Shown here: positions 32,643 through 45,168 of the stretch, one piece after another | Layout: each line of letters begins with the position of its first letter | How positions within the stretch are numbered: position 1 is the first letter of the stretch | From: Rhabdophis nuchalis | Lineage: Eukaryota > Chordata > Lepidosauria > Squamata > Natricidae | Reading direction: 5' to 3' | Assembly: GCA_039707465.1 (NCBI GenBank) | Contig: CM077644.1 | Span: 148,181,962-148,245,961, forward strand | Length of the DNA: 64,000 bases | Notes under the pieces: generated by a model | Seen by the model: the letters and a program-made list of their open reading frames with translations, nothing else | The model's database searches: none | What the model was told of the DNA's origin: nothing | Made by a program: the position numbers and the translations under genes

Positions 32643-33130
32643 ATTATTGGTGATACCTGAAGGGATGCTGGTGTTCTGGGAAGGAGGAAGAGTGAGGATT
32701 AAAACAGTTGTAGAGGCGGAAGCCTTTCTTAAAAAACATTCCTCTGCCCTGGGGGAAGATCCAGGGGGGACAGAGGGGGCCATGGCCCCGCCCGCTGGGG
32801 GCCAGGGAGGAGAAAAAGAAGATACAATAGCCAAGAGACTTAGATCGAAAAAATAACTTTGCCTTGATTTTTCTGAACAATTTTGCATAATATTTGTATC
32901 TGGATTTTTTTGTAAATGTCTGACAGCATGGAACTGAGAATTTAGGTATATGTACTTGCTTTTACCTTGTAGTGTTATGAAAAATGGTGTTTTTTTTGTT
33001 ATTTTTTTATTGTGTATTTTGAGGTCTCGGAAGGGCCGACGACTCTGACGTGAATGCTCTCAAAATTTCTTTGTATCCCTTACCCTACCCTACAGGAAAA
33101 ATGTAAAACCAATAAAACTTTTTCAATATA
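32643..33130 (+). mobile_element. L1-like ORF1-only retroposon (HAL1-like), copy 1
   Basis: The frame 32590-32856 encodes, from the insertion point on, residues resembling the L1 ORF1p C-terminal domain (VIPEGMLVFWEGGRVRIKTV, EAEAFLKKHS), then a low-complexity stretch and a stop. It is followed at once by an AT-rich 3' UTR and an AATAAAAC polyadenylation signal. The sequence ATAAAATATTATT on both sides is a probable target duplication. No ORF2 lies between ORF1 and the 3' end. Copy 2 is at 49935. Confidence 0.6.
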
Positions 33131-33257
<127 letters not shown>

Positions 33258-33326
33258 CTCGCAAAAAAACAAAGCATAATACAACCAAATTCACCAAGCT
33301 GGTCAGGACGAGATAAGGGACGGGCC

Positions 33327-33410
33327 GGATGCTATCTCCCCCCTTATTAGAAGAGGCGTATCAGGTAAGTACCAATGCCCTTTCTCAATAAGGGTGGAGA
33401 TAGCATCCAT
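33327..33410. repeat. DIRS-like internal complementary region
   Basis: It reads GGATGCTATCTCCCCCCTTA, then AGAAGAGGCGTATCAGGTAA, GTACCAATGCCCTTTCTC and AATAAGGGTGGAGATAGCAT. The first 60 bp are the reverse complement of the left edge (31277-31338), and the last 28 bp are the reverse complement of the right edge (35812-35840). Because both edges are GATAGCATCC-like, the segment can also fold as a hairpin. Confidence 0.85.
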
Positions 33411-35583
33411 GTATGGGACATACCAAAGCCCTAACGCCTCACAGGGAGGGATCGAGTACGGACCAGCCGACTCGGGCGCAGAGTGGACAGCACGCCGGAC
33501 TCATCCACTCAATCCAGCCGCCAGACAAGCCTGGAACGCCGAGTACGCCAACGGGGATGGCAGAGGTGAGGACCATGCCACCTCCATACCGAGCCCCGAA
33601 CGGGAACCCACCTTAATACGGGTCGAAACAGCAGCCGTATGCGCGAGTGCAGAACCGCCGTGGACAGCATCAGTCCGACAGACTGCATAGGGTCTCCTGA
33701 TGCCCTCACCGGAACCAAGAACTCACGCCGCCGCGGAGAACCCTCAGAGCAAGGGAAAGCGGTTGAAGAGAGGCCATGACAGAACGGAGGAAAGGAGCCG
33801 AACGTCCAAGAAGGCACTCAAGAAGGCGACGCCAGACCCACAAGAATCAGGGCTCCCCGAGGGTCCCGTAAGGCCCCGCGAGAAACCAGGGGGAAATCCC
33901 AACCGTGCCAGACAACCCATGTGGCTGACCCCCTTACCGAGACCGAGGCCCCTAGAGAGGTGTGTTGTCCCATCGCCCCGAAGGACACCACTGGCCAGGT
34001 GGGGACTAGCCGGAGGACTGGCGCCAAAACGAACAGAGATGGCCTGGCAAAGGCCACAAAGGGCAAATACAGGCCTGAATCAGGGAACCTTATGCCCAGT
34101 CCGGAAACTAAGGGCGATATCCCGTAGGTTGGGACCGCGGAGACGACCATCCCTTAGCGCAATCGGTAAATGCCGAAAGGACCACAGAAATCACCGTGTC
34201 TCCAAGCTCCCCAACAACCCCCGAAGGAGCACTCAGAGTGCCCGAAGGTGGCACCTAAGGCGAAGCACAACCCAACCCCTGCACCATTCCTGCCGAAAGG
34301 TACCCAAAAGGGGGGACAGAACGGGGAGAGACCAAGGAGGAGGGGAGGGAAATGACGCAGGACTCCGGTACTCGCAAATAGCCGGGTCCCTGCAGGTGAG
34401 GCAAAATGACCGAGAGGTCAAGAAATAGAGAGAGAGGAAGAGGGAGTCCTTGAACCCACGAGGAAAGAAATCCTCTAGCGGTCAGATCCACCCCAGCCTA
34501 GCCGAGCGTAACCGCCCGTGCGAAGTCAGCCACTGAGCAGCGGTCAGCCTAGAGGGACAAAGGCTAGGACCTGGGTCCTACCCCCAGAGCGCGAGCCGGG
34601 ACCTCCGGCGTGGGGCCCCATGTCCCGGCAATGACGAACCAATACCATACAAGCTGAACAGCCAGAAGCCATTAGCGCACCAACGAAGCCAGCTGTGGTG
34701 TCAGAGGGTCAACTCCAGAATGCTCCTTTCTGCGAGAGGAGAGATAGCTGGCCCCAAAAACAGACATGTGCTTGCACCCTGGGAACAATACAGATCATCG
34801 AGACCTCCTGGCGCCCGAGCTGTGGAGGAAACGTCCGAGCGGGTCAAACCTCCAAAGCCACCTCCTGCGACCGCCTAGTCGAGTCGGGGATCCGACTCAA
34901 TGTGAAGGCCGCCGGGTGCGGCAAGATGGCGATGGTGGCCCCTGAGAGCGGGCCACGGTGCGAGCGGAAAGAGTCCTAGGTTAGTCGTATCCTAATAATG
35001 CCATGCCTACTGACCAGAAAGGAACGTAAGTCCCGTGTCCCGAGGCTCATCAATCAACACCTGGACAATGACGACAGATCAAACCAACCCTGTCGGAGAT
35101 AATGCTCCGATCGTGATGGAAACTAGCCCCCGGCGGAGAGCCGGGATAGCAGGGATCTGCAAACCCGAGGTCCGTAAGGAAAATAGAGGACAGGTAGTCC
35201 GCCCCCGAAGACCGCTTGATAAGACCAGGGAAAACAGGAAATCCGGTACCTACGGAAGACGTGAAAGTGGAACAGACCCCCCCCCCCCCGATGGAGGAGA
35301 CCGAACCACGGTTCCCATCCGGGAAAACCCCGTCAAGTCCCTGGGCCCGGAGCCATGGACAAAGGAGCCATGGACAAAGGAGCCAGGGCCTAAGCAACAG
35401 TAGCACGGACAAGACTCACCCCGTGAACAAGGAGAGGCCCTAGGCAGCGGTGGGCGGAGCCCCTCAGTCGAGTGAGAACACTCCCAACGAATGGCCCTGG
35501 GGACACGGTCTCCCGGTCGGGGAACAAAAGGGTAACGGTATAGCCTTGCCGGCCGATCCCCGTACCAATGGCGCCCCCAACAG
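33411..35583 (-). other. GC-rich interior of the DIRS-like element
   Basis: About 2.2 kb of GC-rich sequence, unlike the AT-rich surroundings. Frames on both strands reach 100-240 codons (242 on plus from 33700, rich in K, R and P; 146, 130 and 120 on minus). None shows reverse transcriptase, RNase H or recombinase motifs. A decayed gag is possible on the minus strand, but I cannot show it. A C homopolymer (35280-35290) breaks every frame there. Confidence 0.5.
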
Positions 35584-35842
35584 GAGAAGGCCCGTATGAG
35601 GGGAGGCCCCCGAACCCGAGCCCTGAAGTGATAATCGGGCATGGGCGCAGGCGGCCAGACCCCGTCTCGGGGTCGGAAGGGCGGAAGTCGGAATCACACA
35701 TGCCTGTCAGTAAATCCCGGGATGAGGGCCCCCTGAGAGATGCGTCGCAGTATGCCGCACGGGCCCCACTCCAGCCTGAGTCATCACTCAGCCCGCCAAT
35801 GCGGGAGACATACATGGATGCTATCTCCACCCTTATTGAGAA
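35584..35842. repeat. DIRS-like terminal inverted repeat, right
   Basis: It ends GATGCTATCTCCACCCTTAT plus TGAG and is the reverse complement of 31319-31568 with about 2% mismatch. Confidence 0.85.
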
Positions 35843-35859
35843 CAGAGAGAAGTAGAATC

Positions 35860-36415
35860 TGTTATGGCCTGCCAGTAGCCAGTGGAGCAGATTCGGACAG
35901 TGAGGCAGTTAGGAAGGAACATGGGCCAGTCCTGGAGTTTGGGGAAGGCTCTGATGAGGGCTCTGGTCAGAGGCACAGAGGGGCCAGAGCTGTATGCCAG
36001 TTATCAGCTGCCTTCAGAGTCAGACATCAGTGAGGCAGACAAAGAGGTGGAACCTGTTCCCAGTGTTCGCATGTGCAGAATTGTCAGACAAAAGGAACAG
36101 CTGAAGAACAGGGGTCGACTTGGGAGTAAGGCCACAGGTGGATGATGAAGAAATAAAAGAGGAGCGAAGGGGGAGTGGAGTTTGCAGGAGACAATTAGTT
36201 TGCTTAATTGGTTCGTGACTCTCCGAGACTCTTTGACAAGTTTTGCAGATATCGGCTTGTCAGCTCTCCAAGCCAGATAAGGTCTGTGACGGTAAATCCT
36301 CCCTTGAAAGGCTTGGCTGGATGTGAATGAGCAGAATTCACAGTAAATTAATAAAAGGGGTTTTTGTCGGGACAAGGAGTCAGCTTCATGCTCTTGGGAA
36401 GCCCTGATCAGAACA
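35860..36415 (+). mobile_element. solo LTR, family 1, second copy
   Basis: Begins TGTTATGGCC and ends GATCAGAACA. It is co-linear with the LTR at 19183, including AATAAAAGAGGAGC near 36150 and AATAAAAGGGGTTTT near 36350. The flanking pentamers GAATC (35855-35859) and AAATC (36416-36420) may be the target duplication with one change. It starts only 17 bp from the end of the DIRS-like element. Confidence 0.78.
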
Positions 36416-36559
36416 AAATCCTAGTACTGCATGCCACAGCCAGGTTGCATGCCAGAGCCACCCAGAATAATTTGGGCATTGCCTAAATACAAAATAAAAA
36501 TTTAAAAGTAAACAAGCTGAAGTAGCCATTCCAAGAACTCTTCCTCAATTATACACATC

Positions 36560-37210
36560 ACTATAAAATGTCAGTTTTTTGAGAATTAGCAATTTGCATT
36601 ATGGCATGGTCGAACTACCGATGGAGACAACTGCCAAAGTTTTGCGTTTCCCAATTCTCTCATCAGCCTTTTGCCACTCTTCTAAATTAATTAAATGCAT
36701 GCAGCGACTACTGGAAATGCATACCAAACAAGGCATTTCCCCAAAGGTGTCTAGATCTGTACTCATTGCCTAATAAAAAGACCTTTTTAAAAAAAAAAAA
36801 GTTTGAAAGTAAATATGTTTTAATTTAATAAGCTGGTTGCAGTTATGGTAGAGGACTAGCGAACTCTTATTATGTGCGAGAGTCTCTTCTTCCACAAAAC
36901 AGTGGGTGTCTCTTGTCTGCAATATGGCCATTGATTTTCTTAAAATTAAATAGGTCACCAGAGAATAGCAATAGCTCTCTAATGTTAAAGGTGAATGACT
37001 AAATTTACAAGCCCTGCCAACTCTGAAGTAGTGCAGCAGTTGGCCCTCCTTAGAGACTATCCCACCGGTGCTCAGAAAATGCATTTATAATGTTTAATAT
37101 CTTGTGCTCAAGGAATTCATTACTGGCCAAGGCCACCATTACTAATATGCTACACACCCAGAGTCTGCTGTTTAATTTGGCAGGCTAAGAACCTTGCAAA
37201 TGTGTGTGAG
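36560..37210. other. unique stretch, candidate conserved non-coding sequence
   Basis: Complex AT-rich sequence with TAATTAATTAAATGCATGCA-type homeodomain words and no repeats apart from one A-run. No coding frame of note. Constraint is only inferred. Confidence 0.3.
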
Positions 37211-37557
37211 TCCTTCTGTGGGGAGAGTTAGATGTGAGTTAAAAAAAGCTTCTACACTGATTGGATTCCCCCCCCCCCCTTCCTTTATTCCCTCTTGTAG
37301 GTAATTTTAAATCTGAAAGTTCAAAGATGAAAAATGTCATGTTTTGGGGGTTTATGAATTGAATGCCTTCTGACCTGGCTGATGCATAGTTTTTGTTTTT
37401 GTTTTAATTGTGCCATCTTTCTCAAAATTGCTGAGAGTGAAAGTTGGCATGTTCTGAATAAGTGTAGTTAATATTGAATAAACGGTAATGTCTCTTTAGG
37501 TAGAAGTAGTTTGGCCCATACTGAACAAAAAGTCACATGTGAAAATATTCTCTAAGG

Positions 37558-37692
37558 CAGGGGTCTCCAACCTTTGCAACTTTAAGTCTGAAGGACTTCA
37601 GCTCCCAGAATTCTCCAGTCAGCAAAGCTGGCTGGAGAAGTCTGGGAGCTGAAGTCCTTCAGACTTAAAGTTGCAAAGGTTGGAGACCCCTG
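37558..37692. mobile_element. palindromic hAT-type MITE
   Basis: Same family as 1047, with arms CAGGGGTCTCCAACC and GGTTGGAGACCCCTG. Exact duplication CTCTAAGG at 37550-37557 and 37693-37700. Confidence 0.93.
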
Positions 37693-37700
37693 CTCTAAGG

Positions 37701-38435
37701 TATCCAGTCAAAGTTTCTCAAGCCGAGATCAAGGATGCAGCTTGTACCCTGAAGGCATTTTTGGGAAGCTTCCCCCCCCCCCCCCTATTTCAATGTGCCT
37801 TCAAACACAATTGGTAATATGGCAACATGTGAGAAATTAGATTGTTTAATTTTATGTAGACAGTCTAATGGCCAGAATGAAATACTAATGTGTTCTGCAC
37901 AGCTTGTTTTAGAGCTATATTGCTGGAGTTTATTGTGTTCCACTCTGCATTTCATTGGGAGATGGATGTTTTATAATGTACTTCACACAGAAAATATTCC
38001 TGATTAGGTGGAACAAACTTAAAATATACAACACAATAGCTAAATAAAATGCAATCCTTTTTTCTATGAATCTTCCACTGGAAGACTATGTTCACAGTAA
38101 ATGTGTCATGTGGAAGATTAGCTTCTGCCTGAACTCCTAATATAAGCAACATGTTATTCAAATAGCTTGTAAATGTTGTTTATTAGGGATAAATAAATAC
38201 AGGCTATATATCACGGCTGTCAGTAGAATAGCCAGAGTATTTATCTCATTTATTTATAATTCATTTCTATGTCAATGGCACTAAAAGCTAGTTTGCAATT
38301 GCAGCCTCTTCAAAATAAGTAAATATAACCTGATTTTCTGACATGTTGAAGGATAGCTGTAAACCATTATCCTATCCTATCCAATTCTTATTACACCTCC
38401 TGCACCAAAAATCCAATAATGCTTAACTTGCTGCT
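37701..38435. other. unique AT-rich sequence, no feature recognised
   Basis: Nothing recognised beyond a C-run at 37771-37784. Confidence 0.4.
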
Positions 38436-38439
38436 TATT

Positions 38440-38876
38440 TAGGGAACTGGAGACTAAAACATATGAAGAACGGTTGCAGGAGCTGGGTATGTCTAGTTTG
38501 ATGAAGAGAAGGACCAGGGGAGACATGATAGCAGTGTTCCGATATCTCAGGGGGTGTCACAGAGAAGAGGGAGCCAAACTATTCTCCAAGGCACCTGGGG
38601 GCAGGACAAGAAGCAATGGGTGGAAACTAATCAAGGAGAGAAGCAACTTGGAACTAAGGAGAAATTTCCTGACAGTAAGAACAATTAACCTCTGGAACAG
38701 CTTGCCTCCAGAAGTTGTGAATGCCCCAACCCTGGAAGTCTTTAAAAAGATGTTAGATAGCCACTTGTCTGAAATGGTATAAGGTTCCTGCCCACGCAGG
38801 GGGTTGGACTAGAAGACCTACAAGGTCCCTTCCAACTCTGCTATTGTATTATTGTATTGTATTATTGTATTGTTTA
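38440..38876 (+). mobile_element. CR1 LINE 3' fragment with open C-terminal frame
   Basis: An open frame from about 38440 to 38782 encodes the CR1 C terminus: KRRTRGDMIAVFRYLRG, LFSKAPGGRTRSNGWKLIKE, and VVNAPTLEVFKKMLDSHLSE. The 3' UTR has GGGGGTTGGACTAGAAGACC and CAAGGTCCCTTCCAACTCTG, then an (ATTGT)n-type tail. The catalytic domain is missing. This is the best preserved CR1 copy here and defines the sense strand of the others. Confidence 0.9.
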
Positions 38877-38879
38877 ACA

Positions 38880-39520
38880 GGAAGCAATCCCATAATAGTC
38901 CCCAATCTGCTTTTATCAGTTACCAGTATCACTCAAGTCAAAGAGAATATCTAACACGAGAGCCTTTGGTATGGTATCGGTAGAAATAGGAAGCATTTAA
39001 GTCTGTATTACTCATAGTGCTACAAGTATATCATCAGAGTCTCTATCATCCTAACCCTACTTATTTACTGTCAAGATTACTAAATTGAGTACATTTTTCA
39101 CAGGTTATATGATCAATGGTCTTATGAAAGAAAAGCAAGCAGCAAGGAACCTCAACAGAGTGATTCCATGAATCTGCTTTAACAGATTATTGTTGGGAAA
39201 CAGCAGTGATTAAATATTTTGTGGTGGAGTTTTATGAAAGGTGAACAGCCAGTGCGTTAGGGCAGCTTCACAGAAGAGGATGAAGGAATTATTTATAGTT
39301 TTTGGTGTTTCTTGTAGCTGTATACCCAAAAGGGCTGACATGTGAAAGGGACCTTAGATGTCAGGAAAAACTGGAAACATCTTTTAGAAGCAAATTAGGA
39401 AAAAGAAACTGCTTCCTGCCCACTGTTTGTAACGTAGAAATATGTTTACTATGTCTAGCAAAATTTAAGCCCAAACATAAATTTTTTAAAAATGTGCTTT
39501 TCCTGAAACCATTTTGAAAA
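38880..39520. other. unique sequence, no feature recognised
   Basis: No repeat or coding evidence. Confidence 0.4.
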
Positions 39521-39529
39521 TTTCTTTTT

Positions 39530-39850
39530 ACAACTCTACTGTAAGTTATGTTCACTTACCGCAAGGAGACTCTTGATTGATGATGCAGAAAACCCAAGCA
39601 ACCCAAAAGCTCTCATTTCTATGCAGTATTCAGAATCACACCAAATTGACAATTCAAATGATGCATAAGAACTGATTCTACTTTACACATACATGGCTGT
39701 AATTTGCTCTGCTTCGCTGACAGCAAAATTGCAGGGTTTTTCTCATGAATATGTAATTTGCCACGTTGAATTATAAAGTGCGGAAAAATCAATTTCACGC
39801 AGTTGTGCAACAAGGTGGCAAAGACAAAGAGGTTGCAACTTTCAAGGTGA
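39530..39850. other. unique stretch, candidate conserved non-coding sequence
   Basis: Contains dense AT-rich transcription-factor-like words (GATTGATGATGCAGAA, CAAATTGACAATTCAAATGA, CATGAATATGTAATTTGC) in complex, repeat-free sequence. Judged by eye only. Confidence 0.3.
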
Positions 39851-40060
39851 AGGGAGCCAAGTGGCCAAGCGGTTGAGGTTGATGTCTAATCTTAGAGAGG
39901 TAAAATGGCAGGAATTTAAAAAAGAAACTTGAATGTTACCAGCATGAGATTCTGAAGTAGGTGACCTTCAAAGTTGCTTGAGTAGATTTAGCGATCTTTC
40001 TAAAGAAGGGTCATGACAAAACCTTTTATTTTGTATGTAGTTGTATTGGTTGCATAGATC

Positions 40061-40089
40061 TAGATAGATAGTTAGATAGATAGATAGAT

Positions 40090-40160
<71 letters not shown>
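40061..40160. repeat. (TAGA)n / GATA microsatellite
   Basis: Pure TAGA units apart from one GATGATAGA interruption near 40088. GATA repeats are prominent in snakes. Confidence 0.95.
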
Positions 40161-40189
40161 CTGATAAGAGCTGGATAACATCTGATAAG

Positions 40190-40547
40190 AGCCAATATGG
40201 CCCTCTGAAACCAACCATTTCCGCAATGTACTCTAGGGCAGACCTCATCGCTCTGCGGGAGTCCCCCCTCTCGCAGGGCTGGCCCTCTATGTTATTGAGG
40301 GCCCACTTTGAGGATGGACTGATTAGTCAAGAGAAGTGGGCGAAACGTAGATTGAGGGTTTTTTTAACAAATTATTTGATTCGGCTTTTAGGGGGTTCCA
40401 GGAAAGTGGGAGGGATTAGGCAATATACGGCTAGGAATATGGACAGGCCAGCTGGCAGAGATAGGAAGGAAGCGGGTGGGTCCTATATGGGGGGGGGGGG
40501 AGAACACAGGTTGGTTTTACAGAGGGTCTTCCAATCAGAACGGTCGT
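40190..40547 (+). pseudogene. 4E-T (EIF4ENIF1)-like N-terminal retro-fragment fused to an L2 LINE
   Basis: The frame through the ATG at 40226 is open for over 100 codons. It starts MYSRADLIALRESPLSQGWP, which contains the eIF4E-binding motif Y-x4-L-phi (YSRADLI). This is followed by DGLISQEKW and, further on, RLLGGSRKVGGIRQYTAR. In the same order, the vertebrate eIF4E transporter has a Y-x4-L-phi helix, a DG..xxEKW box and an RLLGG-R-x-G-x-I-x-AR box, as I recall it. A G-homopolymer near 40490 shifts the frame, after which WFYRGSSNQ vaguely recalls the 4E-T WF..G..SQ box. From about 40548 the L2 endonuclease follows. It may be a retrocopy of a divergent 4E-T paralogue joined to L2, or part of an L2 ORF1. 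I cannot tell which. Confidence 0.5.
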
Positions 40548-41873
40548 AGGGAGGGCGAATCATCCGAGGTAGCCCGGGAGTTCATGGCCTCCATGATGGC
40601 CATGGACCTGACCCAGGTAATTCAGGGCCCCACACACGTGGGAGGACACACGCTGGATTTAATTTTTGTCTCTGGTCAGTGGATGAGTGATCTGGGTATA
40701 GGGGATTTAGCCATCATGCCCCTGTCATGGACAGATCACTCACTTCTCCGGCTTGACTTTCCTACCACTACACCCCACCGCGGGGAGGCGGAACCAGAAT
40801 CTAGAGGGTTCCGCCCCAGGCGCCTGATGGAACCTGATAGGTTCCAGACGGAGCTTGGGCCATTACCTGTGGCCCTGACCCGTGCCCTGATGGAGGACCT
40901 AGTGGCTGCATGGAACATTGCGGCCACGGGTGCCTTGGATCGGGTCACGCCCTTGCGGCCTCTCATACGGTGCCGAGTCACCCAGGCCCCTTGGTTTACC
41001 GAGGGGCTGAGGGAGATGAAACGGCGTAAGAGACGCCTAGAGAGTAGATGGAGATCCACACGGTCTGAATCTGACCGAACACAGGTAAGAGCCCATTTGA
41101 AGACTTACCTTGTGGCGATAAGAGTGGCCAAACGTCATTATTGTGCCACTCTTATAGCTTCCGCAGATAACCACCCTGCCGCCCTGTTCGGGGTGACCCG
41201 CTCCCTCCTTCAACAGAGGCCATGGGAAGCCCCTCTGCAGGGCAGAGCAGAGGAATTTGGAGAGTATCTGCTGGATAAAATCGCTCAGATTCGGAGCGAG
41301 ATGGTCTCCATTGAAAGTGGTCTAGAGGGAATGCCGGAGGCAGGTCTTGAGTTCCATCCCTGGGAGGAGTTTGACTCTGTTACTTCCGAAGATATGGACA
41401 GGTTACGTGGGCAACTGAGAGCCACCACATGTTTATTGGACCCATGTCCCTCCTGGCTTGTACTGGCATCCTGGGAGGTTTCACGAGGCTGGCTCCAGGA
41501 AATAGTGAACGCTTCTTTGAGTGAGGGGTTCTTGCCTACCATCTTGAAAGAGGCGGTGGTGAGACCTCTCCTCAAGAAGCCTTCCCTGGACCCAGCATTG
41601 TTGGTAAATTATCATCCGGTCTCCAACCTTCACTTTGTGGCGAAGGTTGTAGAGAGTGTGGTGGCACAACAGTTTCAACGTCATCTGGAGGAAATTGATT
41701 ATCTGGACCCACGCCAGTCTGGCTTCCGGCCTGGTCACAGCACTGAGATGGCATTGGTCGCGTTGGTGGATGATCTCTGGAGGGCCAGAGATGGGGGTTC
41801 TTCCTCCATCCTGGTCCTATTAGACCTCTCGGCGGCTTTTGATACCATCGACCATGGTAACCTATTGCACTAG
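40476..41873 (+). CDS. L2 LINE protein: endonuclease C-terminal half, linker and RT N-terminal part
   Basis: About 465 open codons, of which the first 25 or so lie in the preceding fragment. The APE-type endonuclease end is visible as LTQVIQGPTHVGGHTLDLIF and the SWTDHSLLRLDF box (D and H of the catalytic SDH). Then come PWFTEGLREMKRRKRRLE, the linker region, and the RT fingers (NYHPVSNLHFVAKVVE, QSGFRPGHSTEMALVALVDD). It reaches motif A, LLDLSAAFDTIDHGN, and stops. YADD and the C terminus are missing, so the protein would be inactive. The endonuclease nicks target DNA and the RT copies from that nick. Confidence 0.88.
   Translation: MGPIWGGGENTGWFYRGSSNQNGRREGESSEVAREFMASMMAMDLTQVIQGPTHVGGHTLDLIFVSGQWMSDLGIGDLAIMPLSWTDHSLLRLDFPTTTPHRGEAEPESRGFRPRRLMEPDRFQTELGPLPVALTRALMEDLVAAWNIAATGALDRVTPLRPLIRCRVTQAPWFTEGLREMKRRKRRLESRWRSTRSESDRTQVRAHLKTYLVAIRVAKRHYCATLIASADNHPAALFGVTRSLLQQRPWEAPLQGRAEEFGEYLLDKIAQIRSEMVSIESGLEGMPEAGLEFHPWEEFDSVTSEDMDRLRGQLRATTCLLDPCPSWLVLASWEVSRGWLQEIVNASLSEGFLPTILKEAVVRPLLKKPSLDPALLVNYHPVSNLHFVAKVVESVVAQQFQRHLEEIDYLDPRQSGFRPGHSTEMALVALVDDLWRARDGGSSSILVLLDLSAAFDTIDHGNLLH
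40548..41872 (+). mobile_element. L2 LINE, endonuclease to RT start
   Basis: Truncated on both sides. On the left it is fused to the 4E-T-like stretch. On the right it stops abruptly at CATGGTAACCTATTGCA, where an oppositely oriented L2 piece begins. Confidence 0.85.
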
Positions 41874-42312
41874 GTCCTCCATCCGGGCGCGGATCAGAGC
41901 TACAGGTAATGGCCCAAGCTCCGTCTGGAACCTTTCGGGTTCCATCAGGCGCCTGGGGCGGAACCATCTTGGATATTCCGGTTCCGCCACCCCACAGTGT
42001 GGTGTAGCGGTGGGAAATTCGAGCCGGAGAAGTGAGTGATCTGACCATGACAGGGGTGCGATGACTAAATCCCCAACTCCCAGATCACTCATCCATTGGC
42101 CAGAGACAAAAATGAGATCCAGTGTGTGTCCACCCTCGTGTGTGGGGCCCTGAATTACTTGGGTCAGGTCCATGGCCATCATGGAGGCCATGAACTCCCG
42201 AGCTACCTCGGAAGTCTCACCTACAGATGGCAGGTTAACAGTCTGGGGGTCTCAACTGCCATCTCGGCAATCATCTCGAGGAGCTCAGGCAGGGCTGCTG
42301 ATACGTAGCGGG
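41873..42312 (-). mobile_element. L2 LINE endonuclease fragment, opposite orientation
   Basis: Minus-strand frame 42191-41862 repeats the endonuclease end (MASMMAMDLTQVIQGPTHEG, SWSDHSLLRLEF). Upstream, ELLEMIAEMAVETPRL is out of frame with it. It differs from 40584-40920 at many positions, so it is a separate copy and not a simple inversion of its neighbour. Confidence 0.82.
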
Positions 42313-42494
42313 GAGCCAGGTAATATCAAAGTAGTTGAAGTTGACCGATCAGAAGGGGTATGGCAGGTTTATAGGAATGCTCTCTTTATTGGTAACAGAC
42401 TCTTAAAAGCCAAACCAGCTTTCTTCTTGGTCCATCTTTATTCTAAACAGTATCAAAGGGAATGTCAAGGGCAAAAGACCAGGTCCACAGTCTA

Positions 42495-44716
<2,222 letters not shown>

Positions 44717-44719
44717 TAA

Positions 44720-45165
44720 TTGGTTAATCGGTAATTAAACTTATTTATTGTTGCATAGTCTATCCACATGAATCTTCTTAATTAATAATTAACATCTGAC
44801 TGAAGTTAGATAAGGTCAATGGAAATCAAGGGGATTGGGCTTTATTTGTGACTTTGTAGGAATTCTAGGCTGATCCCCCTTTTAACTCTGCCCTCAGGTT
44901 CTGCCACTCCTTCTACAGAGAAGGGGGGCAGGTGTTTTGAGCTTCTTTCTCACACTGTGTAATCTTTTCTGCAAGTAGCCCCTTAACGGTTTGTTCACAC
45001 CCAGTCAAGTTGTCCCATCGTAGGATTTTATAGCAGTAGGATGATTCTCCTGAATCAGTTACCTATCTGTAAAGACTGACCTTAGGGACAGGAAGAGCCT
45101 AGTTTCCTCTTTCTGCTTCTTAGTTTCTGGAATCCTTGGAACCAGAAGATCCCCTTAGAAGGACT
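44720..45165. other. unique sequence, no feature recognised
   Basis: No recognised repeat. Two TTTATTxxTG words could be polyadenylation-like on the minus strand, but nothing else supports an LTR. Confidence 0.35.
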
Positions 45166-45168
45166 ATG

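Noticed and set aside
33700..34428. 242-codon plus-strand frame in the GC-rich DIRS interior, rich in K/R/P
   Set aside because: GC-rich DNA has few stops, and several frames on both strands are open. No domain was seen, and the element appears to be on the minus strand.
39968..40226. Small open frames with YLSIYLSI repeats
   Set aside because: Translations of the TAGA microsatellite.
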